This document shows, piece after piece, positions 45,723 through 56,389 of a DNA stretch of 64,000 nt. Origin of the DNA: Allium sativum (taxonomy: Eukaryota; Streptophyta; Magnoliopsida; Asparagales; Amaryllidaceae); assembly GCA_030737875.1 (NCBI GenBank), contig CM060915.1:899065177-899129176 (forward strand). Direction: 5' to 3'. The translations under genes were made by a program, and so were the position numbers. A model generated the notes under the pieces. The model was given only the letters and a program-made list of their open reading frames with translations. It was not told where the DNA came from and searched no databases. Every line of letters starts with the position of its first letter. The stretch's first letter is position 1.

Positions 45723-46228
45723 ATTATACTATATATAGATAGTTTAACGGATCCTTAAGAGATGGAAAATACCGTAACATCTCTTGAGTTATTTGCATTT
45801 GACTTTAGATCTAATCACATTAGAATGTTTAGACCTGACTCGAGTGTTTTGTGTTTTTCTCATTTCGCTCGGGTCAGACTGAGTATTGCAGTGTTCTCGA
45901 GGAGCACTTTATATGGAGCCGAAGACCTAGTCGAAGACTCCATCCTATCCAGTATTAGTTCCTATTTCCGTTTGGCTTGTATTTGCGAACTTTATGAGTC
46001 GCTATATTGTAAAAATTAAATTGTAACTGTTTAAGTAGCTTCATGAACTGCTTATGTATATTATTTCATTTCCGCTGCGAGATTCTGTGTTATTCTGTAT
46101 ATGTGATTCTATGATCTGATTCTATTATACACCCTAAATTGATTATCTGTCAGTTTTGAATCGTTCGAGTTGGACATGTGTGGTTATATTGTCAACTTGG
46201 ATTATTCAGAAAAGGCGGTTGTCACAGT

Positions 46229-46240
46229 TGGTATCAGAGC
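46229..46240 (+). other. E8 primer-binding site
   Basis: TGGTATCAGAGC, a perfect match to the canonical plant initiator-Met site, two bases after the LTR. Confidence 0.95.
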
Positions 46241-46479
46241 AAAGGTTTAGAAACACCTTAGCCTGGGGGTAAAACTCATTATAGATAGGGTTAGAAATAC
46301 CCTAGAATGAGTAGAATCATTTCTAAGAGAGCGTATTTTGAAAGTATAAAATGTTTAAAAATCAAACCTATTTTCAAATCTCTTTTTAAACTTTAGCCTC
46401 TTTTCTTTAATTAGGATTCTCTTCAGTTTAAACTTCTCAAAAAAAAAATTTGTGCTTATCTTATCCTGGACTTTTCAGG
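46241..46479 (+). promoter_or_regulatory. E8 gag leader with acceptor-like end
   Basis: Holds a donor-like GGG|GTAAAA (GT at 46269-46270) and ends CTTTTCAG|G (AG at 46477-46478) two bases before the gag ATG. A leader intron from 46269 or from the LTR donor at 42548 is plausible. E2 and E6 have the same acceptor placement. Confidence 0.45.
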
Positions 46480-49400
46480 ATGAATCGAGGAAGAGGTAGA
46501 AATGCTAGAGGTAGGGGAAGAGGATTTGGTCCCATACCCGAAGCACCAGTTGTTCCAGTTCCTCCAGTTAGATTCACTATTTTGTGCAAGGAATTTTCTC
46601 AGCTAGGTGGCACAAAATTTATGGGATCAGAAGGAATTATTGAAGCCCAGCAATGGCTTAAGAGTATTGAAAGGATATTTACTGGCTTGGAGATTACTGA
46701 AGCCCAGAAGTGCCAATTAGCTATCTGGCAGTTAGATGAATCAGCTCGAGATTGGTGGGAAATGGTCACAGCTCATACCATTGATGAGAACATCACTTGG
46801 GAGTTGTTTAGGTAAAATCTATTGGAATTCATATTCGAAATGTTTATCTTTAGAATCTATCTAATCGTGCCTACAAATCATTAGGGAGGCATTCGCGACT
46901 AAGTGGATGCCAGAAGCTGGAAAGTCTCAGTTGTACCGTAGTTTCATGGACCTTAAGCAGGGAACCATGACATTCTCTGATTATGAAAGGAAGTTCAATG
47001 AACTGTCCAAGTTCGGCCCTGGTCTGATTGACACTCCTTTGAAGAAAAACGAGAAATTCGTAGCAGGAGCCCGTCCAGAGTATTACAATCTCCTCACTGC
47101 ACACATTCATGGCACCTTCACAGCTCTCATTGACATGGCTCTTCGTTATGAGAACCTTGATCCTAAGGAAGCGGTTGTTCATTCTCAGACTACTCAGGGG
47201 GAGTCTAGCAATGCAAAGAAGAGGAAACCGAACTTTCAGCAACAGAAAAAGAATTGGCAGAATAGAGGTGGAGTGGGGCATCCACAGAGACAGCCTGTTG
47301 ACTTGTCCAAGATCACATGCTTCAAGTGCAAACAGCAGGGACACTATGCCAACAGCTGCCCAGTTTCAGCAGGAGCTACTGTTCCCCCGGTTCAGATGAC
47401 TAGGCGAGACCTTTGCTTTATTTGCCTACAGCCAGGCCACCAGAAGAAGGATTGCCCAACCCAGCGAAAGGGTACACCATCGGGAGTTTTTGCTGTTACC
47501 ACTCCTAAGGTGGAGGATAACAAAGGTACACTCCAAGGCACATTTTCATTACATAATTTACCTGTTCGCGTCTTAATTGATACTGGTGCATCCCATAGCT
47601 TTATATCTGTTGATTTATGTGATAAACTTAATCAAGTCCTAAAACCCGAACACGCGTCTAAATTCCTATGTGTATCAAACCCTATTGGTGGACCTGCGAA
47701 TCTTGAGATGATTTGCAAAGAGGTTAAACTACTTAAAGGCATGCACCGTTTTACTTGGGATTTTTATGTTCTTGGCTTCAAGGCATTTGATATATTATTG
47801 GGAGGAGATTGGTTAAGGAAGTTCGATGCCATTATTTCTTGCAAAGCTCGAACTGTTTCTTTACGTTGTGACAAAGGTAAACCCTTGAAGATCGAATGTC
47901 AATTGCCTCAAGATATTGCAGGAAGCTTCATTTTCTCTCTCGATTCTCATCTTAGCGATTTTAGCACTACTCCTGTTGTTCAATATTTTCCTGATGTTTT
48001 TGGAGAAGTAACTTCCTTACCGCCTCATCGTGAAATCGAATTCCGTATTGATCTCATTCAAGGAGCTAGACCCATTGTACTTGCTCCAAGAAGAATGGCA
48101 CCTAGGGAGAAGATTGAATTAAAGGTGCAAATCGAAGATCTATTCTCTAAAGATCTAATTCGTCGAAGTCATTCAGAATGGGGAGCTGCAGTTGTATTTG
48201 TTACTAAGTCAGACGGTTCACTGAGAATGTGCGTAGACTATCGGGAACTGAATAAGCTTACTCACAAGAACCGATATCCAATGCCTCGCATTAATGACCT
48301 ATTTGATCAACTGCACGGAGCCAAGATATTTTCTCAACTCGACCTTGCTACAGGTTTTCACCAACTTCGAATTTCTGAAGATAGTATTCCTAAAACAGCT
48401 TTTCGAACAGAAGACGGTTTCTATGAATGGTTAGTTATGCCATTTGGTTTAACTAATGCCCCAGCTTACTTTGTTGACCTCATGAACAGAGTATTCCGGG
48501 ATGTTCTGAATAGGTTTGTCCTTGTCTTTATTGATGATATTCTAGTCTTTTCTAAGTCTAAAGAAGAACATGAGGAGCATCTCAAGTTTGTTCTTAAAAC
48601 TTTGAGAGATCATCAACTGAAGGCCAAGTTTTCTAAGTGTCATTTCTGGAGAGATGAAGTTAGGTTTCTTGGACATATTGTTTCGGAGAATGGAATTTCA
48701 GTCGATCCAGCTAAGATCGCCGTAATCAAAGTAAACCCTTTATTTAAACGTCCTTTCATTCTTATTCGATTTATCTTATCTCTCTTATATAGGTATTCAT
48801 AATTCTTTAAATTTTAGGATTGGAAAACTCCTGAAACTCCAACCGATATTCGTAGTTTCCTCGGCTTAGCTGGCTATTATAGGAGATTCATCGAAAATTT
48901 TGCTCGAATTTCTTCACCACTCACAACTTTGACTGGAAAGAATGTTAAGTTCGATTGGAGCGATAAGTGTATAAAAGCATTTAATGAACTTAAACGCAAG
49001 TTAACTTCTGCTCCTGTTCTTACTGTTCTAGATGGAAGTGAAGGTTTGACTGTTTACACTGATGCTTGCGGAGAAGGTTTGGGAGCTGTTCTTATGCAGC
49101 ATGGTAAAGTTATTGCTTATGCTGGTAGACAACTCAGAGTCCATGAGGTTAATTATGCAGCGCATGACTTAGAACTACTTGCTGTAGTTTTTGCTCTTAA
49201 GTTGTGGAGGCACCATCTTTTGGGAATTAAATTTGAACTCTTCACTGACCACAAATCATTGAAGTATATCTTTTCTCAGAAGGATCTGAATCAGAGGCAA
49301 GTCAGATGGCTCGAGTTCTTAGCATCATATGACCTCGACATAAACTATACCCCCGGAAAGGCTAATGTGGTAGCCGACGCTTTGAGTAGAAACAAAGCAA

Positions 49401-50949
49401 TGTTATTCCAAATTACTGCTTCTCCAGCCCTTATGGATCGCATTATTGCTAAGCAAGAAGAAGATGAAATGCTTAGGCGAATAAAGGAAAGCGTTCTCAA
49501 TAGAGAAGTTGTAGATGTACAGAAGGGATGGGGCGCTGAAATTGGTACCGATGGAATTTTGAGGATCAACAATCGTATTTGTGTTCCGAATGTGGATGGT
49601 CTAAGACAGGAGGTGCTTAGGGAGAATCATCAGTCCAAACTTTCTATTCATCCTGGGATCACCAAGATGTATCAGAATATGAAGAAGCTTTATTGGTGGA
49701 GTGGAATGAAGAGAGACATTTCTATTCATATCAGTAGATGTGCCACTTGCCAGCAAGTAAAAGCCGACCATCAGAAGACTGCAGGTTTATTACAGCCTTT
49801 AGAGATTCCTAACTGGAAATGGGATCAAATTTCTATGGATTTCATAGATGGATTACCAAGGACCAGGAGGGGAAATGAAAGCATCTGGGTTATTGTTGAT
49901 AGACTAACCAAATCAGCCCACTTTATTCCTGTGAAGACAACTCGAACTGCTTCAAGTTTAGCCGAGCTCTATATGAAGGATATAGTCCGACTTCATGGTG
50001 TTCCGTCTAGCATAGTATGTGATAGAGATCCCATTTTTACTAGCAAATTCTGGAAAGCTTTCCAGATAACTTTGGGAACTCAATTGAATCTGAGCACCGC
50101 CTATCATCCTCAGACAGACGGTCAGACCGAAAGAGTAAATCAGATTCTGGAGGATTTGCTTCGTGCTTGTGCTTTAGATTTTGGAGGATCTTGGGAAGAT
50201 CATCTCCATCTCGTTGAATTCACCTATAATAATAGCTATCAGGTAATTTAATTCAATTTAAAAGTCATATTTAAATAAATATAAATCTTGAATAAATCTT
50301 TGAAATTCAGGCGAGTATTAAAATGGCACCGTTCGACGCTCTGTATGGACGGCCATGTAAATCTCCGTCCTGTTGGATTGAATCTGGAAATCGACTTGTT
50401 CTGGGGCCCGAAATGATTTTGGAAGCTTCTGAAAAAGTTGGAGAAATTAGAAGGAGGATGAAGATTGCTCAGGATAGGCAAAAGAAGTATGCTGATGGAA
50501 AAAGGAGACATTTGGAATTTGTTGTTGGTGATCTTGTATTTCTGAAAATTTCACCTTTGAAGAACGTGATTCGTTTTGGAAAGAAGGGGAAGCTTGCTCC
50601 GAGATTTGTTGGTCCTTTTCCTATCTTAGAAAAGATTGGCGGCTTGGCTTATAGAGTTGATTTACCGGAGAAACTATCGGGTGTACATAATGTATTCCAT
50701 GTTTCACATATTCGCAAATATGTACATGACCCGTTAGCTATAGTCCAGCCTGCTTTATTTGAAGATATGGATGTTGAGCCAAATCTTACTATTGAAAGAA
50801 GACCACTTCGTATTGTCGATAAAGATACGAAGCAGCTTAGAAGGAAGACAGTTAATCTCATCAAAGTTCAGTGGAGTAGAGATGACCGAGATTGCACTTG
50901 GGAAACTGAGGAGAGTATCCGGACCTCAAATCCTGAATTGTTTGCATAA
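46480..50949 (+). CDS. gag-pol: E8 Gag-Pol polyprotein, four exons, 1413 aa
   Basis: Exons 46480-46811, 46885-48730, 48818-50242 and 50311-50949 sum to 4242 nt, exactly 1414 codons. The start is the ATG just after a CTTTTCAGG acceptor-like sequence; the upstream open stretch has no ATG. Gag opens with an RG-rich segment ([14 protein letters not shown]), then a capsid region and two complete CCHC knuckles (256-269, 288-301). Protease has D343-T-G-A. RT has the FIDD active site (D661, D662). RNase H has D808, E845 and D870. Integrase has an HHCC finger, then D1067, D1128 and E1164 (D-D35-E). Exon 4 carries the GPF module and a chromodomain-like IKVQW...CTWETEES. No frameshift or missing catalytic residue is apparent. 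Unspliced RNA would stop at each intron. Gag and Pol are in one frame, as in other plant chromoviruses. Confidence 0.92.
46812..46884 (+). other. Intron 1 in E8 gag (73 bp, phase 2)
   Basis: TTTAG|GTAAAA...CATTAG|GGAG. It splits an Arg codon in the Gag capsid region ([11 protein letters not shown]). The first codon of unspliced sequence is a stop. A CTAAT branch-like word sits 20 bases before the acceptor. E2 reads straight through here (MDFRTRFETKF). Confidence 0.85.
48731..48817 (+). other. Intron 2 in E8 RT (87 bp, phase 0)
   Basis: ATCAAA|GTAAAC...AATTTTAG|GATTGG. It falls between AVIK and DWKTP, after the RT palm. Retention adds about 24 residues and a stop at 48802, giving a Gag-protease-truncated RT product. 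E6 has AMQDW without interruption. Confidence 0.88.
50243..50310 (+). other. Intron 3 in E8 integrase (68 bp, phase 0)
   Basis: TATCAG|GTAATT...AAATTCAG|GCGAGT. It falls after YNNSYQ and before ASIKMAPF at the C-terminal side of the integrase core. Retention stops translation after two residues. E6 has no intron here. Confidence 0.88.
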
Positions 50950-51051
50950 GGTACCCAAATTCATCTTTAATCATTCTTATATTTCTGCTTATTTCTTTAT
51001 TTTCCCTTGTTCCGTTCTTTTCGAGGACGAAAAGATTTGAGTAGGGGAGAA
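50950..51051 (+). other. E8 spacer, pre-PPT hairpin and polypurine tract
   Basis: CTTTTCG-AGGA-CGAAAAG (51017-51034) is a perfect 7-bp stem. The tract AGTAGGGGAGAA (51040-51051) touches the LTR. Much shorter than the spacers in E2 and E6. Confidence 0.85.
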
Positions 51052-52835
51052 TGTAACGACCTGAGTTTTCAAATCGGAAAAAAAATTATTTAACGATAAA
51101 TTCCTAGAAACAAACAAACAAATAAAATAAAACTATAAAATTTAGTTATTAAAATGAATACATTCAAAGTTTATTGAATTTATAAATAAAAAATAAATAT
51201 TTGCATGTAAAGAATTTGAAAACAAATTTGCAATCAAAACATTATATGTTCGTTCCGTATAATTCTAATAAATTTAAACTGAATAAATTTGAATGACCGT
51301 TCATTAAACTCGGTGAAATTAAAAATAAAAAAACAGAGTTTTTATAAAATGTTCAAAGCACTGATAACTGTGTGCCATTGTGTTCGTCTCGGCGTCCTGA
51401 TTCCAATGGTATATTTATACCGATATTTCGGTGTCTGTAAAGACAAAGGGATAGACAGTTATTTCCATACAGGTGACCCTGAAAAAAAAATACAAATTTA
51501 CAATGTAACCGACGGGAGACAAAACAAAATAAATGATCTTCGAAAAATCAAATAATATCTAGGAAAGTGGTGAGCATTAATGAGGGATGCAGGCCACGTT
51601 ATTTTTCTTTGTTGCATTTATGAGGAGTCTTCACATTAAATGGGGATAGCAGCACATCATTTTGCCACTGTACATCATAATCCACCTACCACCTTTATTC
51701 TTATATCAGCTCCCAACTCCATCTGCTCCCTTTCAAATCTTCATTTTCTTTCTCCATTCATTTTTCTTGCTTCTAAAAAAATTGTCCCGTATAAAAAAAA
51801 AAAAAACAAACAGAAAAAAAGAAAGAAAAACAACATGACAGCACGCATGAAGTAACAGCCACCATCCCACTTTACTTCTTGCTCTTGCGTCCTCTCTCCT
51901 TCTTGTTCCACAGAAGAAAAAAAAAACCATTCGTTCCATTGTCTTGCTCCGGCCTCTCTCCTAATCAAGCTCCTACATCTCCAGCGACCGCACCAAGCTC
52001 CGACGGCCTTCGTATTGAACTCCGGCAACCTCGGCAACAACCGCGACAACTCCATATCCGCTAACTTCCGTCGTCGTGTAGCTCTCGGAACCCGAATGTG
52101 AGTTGTTACTCACGCCTAAACTTCTCTAATGTGTTTGCTATACATTTATACACACATGAACGATAGTGTATGCATGCAGCTTGTAGTGTATGCGAGTGTG
52201 TGGGTTCAGGCGTATGTGTATTTGTCTATATATGTAGTGTTGAGAGTGGCTTGAGATGTACGTAGGTAAAATAAAATAAAATAAAAAGAAGAAGACATAA
52301 TTGGAAAAACACTCTTCACGCAAGAAACCAGGAGGTCATCTTTCCACGCAAAAGATTTCATTTCTTCCACCTGCAAATGAAGTTTCTCATGCATGAACCA
52401 TATTTGCTTTCATTTCTTCCCCACCCAAACAAAATTTCTAATTTCTATTTTGTGTCCTTTATATAAGTATGCCAGCACATGATCTAGTATAGGACATGGA
52501 GTTCATATTTTATATTTGAGATAGACATTTAGTTGGTTTTTGCTGGGGAACACATACATTGGCGGATCACATAGGAAAAAAGAATTTGACACCACATGTT
52601 CATTTTTTAGCATTCAATATATTTCTAAATCACAATATTTCTTCTCTGTATGCAAGTGTATTTCCAACTGGTTTTGTTCATGCATGTATTGAGTGTATTT
52701 GTTGGACATGTCCAAGAAAATGTGTGCATGGATTCTTTTAAATGTGCTTGTTGTATATCAAAAAGGGAACACTTTCATGCTCCTCTTCTTCCAAATTTTC
52801 ATTCTTTTCTTTGGCCTTAGTAAAACGTGATTTTA

Positions 52836-52873
<38 letters not shown>

Positions 52874-53347
52874 ACAAAACGCATGGAAGAAAGGAGGGGA
52901 GGACACATGCAGGCATGCGTGAAAGAGCATGCAAGATGGAGGATTCATACATAAAAAAAAAAAAAAAGGAACTTTCACTTATTTTGTTTTTGGAAGCAAC
53001 TTAAGTATAGGATTTCTTCTTTGGGAAACAATACACAAAGCATTCGGTCATGTTTGTTTGCGGATGCATATTTATGGAACTTTCACTTACTGTGTGCATG
53101 TGCATATTCATTTATATGTGTTTGTTCTGGGTTTATGCATGAGTGTTGTGCAGTGTGTGCGTTTAAATGTATACATGTGTGTTTAAATGTGTGATATGCA
53201 TGTGTGTTTAAAAGTGTGTTAGTGTGGTGCTGTGTATATGCATGTGTGTTATGCGTGTGTGTGTACCTGTGCTGGTATGAGATATGCATGCAAATGAATG
53301 TGGGGGAAAATTTCTTTTGGCACAAACTCACTTACCAGTAAACTAAG

Positions 53348-53391
<44 letters not shown>

Positions 53392-55784
53392 AGGAGAGAA
53401 GCAGTAAGGTGAATGCAAACTTTGCCTACTTCCATCTTTCCATACACTACACGCATGGATCCAAGAAATGAGAGGAGGTCCATTCATTTTGACATTTTCT
53501 TCTTCCTGGTAGTGATTTCTCCCTCCCCTTTTTTTAAAACAAATGGCAAAGGTAAGTAACATATGGTTCAGTAAAATGGTGCATGGTTTTAAAATGAACA
53601 CATAGCTTAAATATGTTACATTCACTATATTTTTAAAAAAAAAATATTTAGCTAGTTTAATAAAATAAAAAGACATCTTTTGCAGACCCAAAATATTTAG
53701 AAAAGTATGTAAGATCGTAAAAGGGACACATCGAACTCAAATGGCTCTCTTTCAAAAATGAACTGTACAAGCTTTTTCACAGTTTCAGCGCAAACCGAAC
53801 ACCAAAACTGACAAATGAATATATTTCGGTAATCAGCGCGACGAGACGGACACAACGGTATATAATTTGCAGTGTCTGCATGCTCCGTTCAAAAACGCGT
53901 TACGGACCCCTTTGACGTAAAAATGCGGACATGAAACGGAGGTCAAAACGTCCGATTTTCGCGAAACAAATTCCACCGTTGGATTACTGTCAACGAATAG
54001 AATATTTTTCATGTTTGTCTGAACTTGTTTTGAACTGATTTTAAAAATCGTTAAAATTTGAACTGTTATGCGCAGCTTTGCACTGAAAATTGCGCGACCG
54101 ACGACATTCAAATTTTTCGATGAAATTTTTACAGCTACTACATTTCACGATACGTATTTCAAATATCAAATTCCCGTTATGAAAAAAAAAAAAAAAAAAG
54201 AATTGTTTCAAATTTTGAAGATTAAACTTTGGTTTAAATTATATACATGAAAATTTGATTTAAATTGATAATGAAATATTAAGTGATTTAAATTTTATTT
54301 TAAACTTATTGAAATAACCATTGTTGAACCTTTATTGAAAAAAAAAACGTTAGCTTAAATATTTAAGGAAATAAATTTCAAAATTGTAAATTTTGGATAC
54401 AAATTTAGTTGAGAAAAACAATATAGTTAAATGAAGTAAAATTATGAAATTTGAAAGTGATCTTAAGTGAAATATTCAATATTTGGAAATTGTAAATTTT
54501 ATAAAAGAAAATACAACTTTAGTTTATTGATTTGGAACTTTGGAATTAGACACAAAGTTAAGTAAACGACAAAATATTGTTAATATTTCAAAGTGGAATA
54601 TTTGATGGTTCAAATTTGAATAAGGAAGTTGAAATACAATTATGGTTTCATCTTTTCGAAATTAATCAATGAAAAATAAAATTGAATAACGTTAGTTGTC
54701 AAAGAGACCGGAGCCAATTATGGACACATTCTCTGTCGATACTGGAACCACTTTGATAACTATGTTCGTGAAGTGATGATCCAGAATGAAGTGGTTGTTT
54801 TTTTGTGTTCGTTGGCTGGATTGAAGAAAGTGAACGATAATGGATGACCGACACTTGTGTCAAATTTGAAATGACTAAAACAGGAGCCGTGCCGGACCAT
54901 TGAGGCTAGCTACCTCTAGCAGACACACTTCTTTGTGTATTATATTTTTGTTATTTGGTGATCACCCTTGATTTTGGGAGTGTTGTGTTGCGGTGGGCCG
55001 TTAGGGGTTACCACCAGTCCGGATCAGGCAAACTGGTAGTATCCTACCTTGGGCATTGCCTCACGTGCCTTGTCATACGTTTTATCCTTATGCGCGACCA
55101 CTACGAGTTCTATTTAACATGTGCCTATAGGGGACTCACTGGCTACCGACGTTCTACTGGTTGTGTTACAGGACCTGCATAGAACACATTGTTTAAAAAC
55201 GTGTTAAGGGGGATCAATGTAAAGCCTTAACGCTATTTTTAGTATTTTATATTACTGATAGACATTACATATAATAGCGTATTATACTATATATAGATAG
55301 TTTAACGGATCCTTAAGAGATGGAAAATACCGTAACATCTCTTGAGTTATTTGCATTTGACTTTAGATCTAATCACATTAGAATGTTTAGACCTGACTCG
55401 AGTGTTTTGTGTTTTTCTCATTTCGCTCGGGTCAGACTGAGTATTGCAGTGTTCTCGAGGAGCACTTTATATGGAGCCGAAGACCTAGTCGAAGACTCCA
55501 TCCTATCCAGTATTAGTTCCTATTTCCGTTTGGCTTGTATTTGCGAACTTTATGAGTCGCTATATTGTAAAAATTAAATTGTAACTGTTTAAGTAGCTTC
55601 ATGAACTGCTTATGTATATTATTTCATTTCCGCTGCGAGATTCTGTGTTATTCTGTATATGTGATTCTATGATCTGATTCTATTATACACCCTAAATTGA
55701 TTATCTGTCAGTTTTGAATCGTTCGAGTTGGACATGTGTGGTTATATTGTCAACTTGGATTATTCAGAAAAGGCGGTTGTCACA
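51052..55784 (+). repeat. E8 3' LTR, 4733 bp
   Basis: Nearly identical to the 5' LTR, with the same internal landmarks shifted by about 9,550-9,558 bp. The only substitution I see is G at 53874. Confidence 0.95.
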
Positions 55785-55789
55785 ATATC
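55785..55789. other. E8 target-site duplication, right copy
   Basis: ATATC, identical to 41496-41500. Confidence 0.95.
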
Positions 55790-56389
55790 TATACAACTGA
55801 GTGAAGTGTAAGTGAGTGACTGAGAGTTGTAGTGAGGAACAGTGTGTATACGAAATAGAATGAATTTTACTTCAGTAAAATGTACAAATAGTGGAGTTAT
55901 AAACTTGTACTGTTGAGATGTTAAAATAAAATATTATATATAAATAAAATAATGTTTGAATATTTAAATTCTTGTGCAGTAGTATTTTATTTAAATATAA
56001 ATATTATATTATGCCTGTGATGTAGTATAGCTGTACAATTACAAACACATTTATTATAATAAATATATGTTTGTTATCATCAAACAAAAATCATAGAATT
56101 GTTAGATACAACATATGACCCACGTAGCCATGCTATCTGCCTGATTTCAATCATTTCCTAGTTGATAAGGCTTGAGGTCACTATTATCTTTTTAATATAG
56201 CACATCAAATTTTGAATAATTTATTTGCACTAATATACTCTAGGTGTTAAGCTAAAAGTAGTTGCCTTCTCCGCCACTATAACAACCAACTATTTTTAAT
56301 GATTTTAATTCTGAACTAAATCAATTTTTTATTTTGAAAATATTCCGCAAGTTCTCGTAATAAGAATTTGAAATTTGGAATACGTTCAG
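55790..56389. other. E8 right flank, no gene seen
   Basis: AT-rich, no open frame of note and no repeat match noticed inside the window. May include the start of E9, whose left edge I could not find. Confidence 0.3.

Larger units (their letters stand above)
41501..46226 (+). repeat. E8 5' LTR, 4726 bp
   Basis: TGTAACGACC...GGTTGTCACA. In order: AT-rich 5' part, C/T-rich exon-like leader (about 42300-42547), donor-like AAT|GTGAGT (42548), TG-rich stretch (42580-43740) with poly-A tracts, a CpG-containing segment (43990-44580), an AT-rich stretch, and a conserved 3' part (45130-46226) shared with E9. The open frames of 60-153 codons inside it have no recognisable domain and all recur in the 3' LTR, so I do not annotate genes here. 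Confidence 0.95.
41501..55784 (+). mobile_element. E8: intact, very young intron-bearing chromovirus, 14.3 kb
   Basis: LTRs 41501-46226 (4726 bp) and 51052-55784 (4733 bp) flank a 4.8-kb interior with primer-binding site, gag-pol, hairpin and polypurine tract, and a perfect ATATC duplication lies outside. By my reading the LTRs differ by one substitution (T 44316, G 53874). The 7-bp length difference is fully explained by five homopolymer A-run changes (+2, +6, +1, -1, -1). Element order and the C-terminal chromodomain place it among chromoviruses, probably the Tekay/Del group, which has long LTRs. The LTR is close to the coding region in length, which is extreme. All parts needed for transposition look intact if three introns are spliced. 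Confidence 0.95.

Noticed and set aside
46450..46479. Upstream extension of E8 Gag from a TTG codon.
   Set aside because: No ATG lies upstream in frame, and the sequence is a T-rich acceptor-like run. The ATG at 46480 is the better start.
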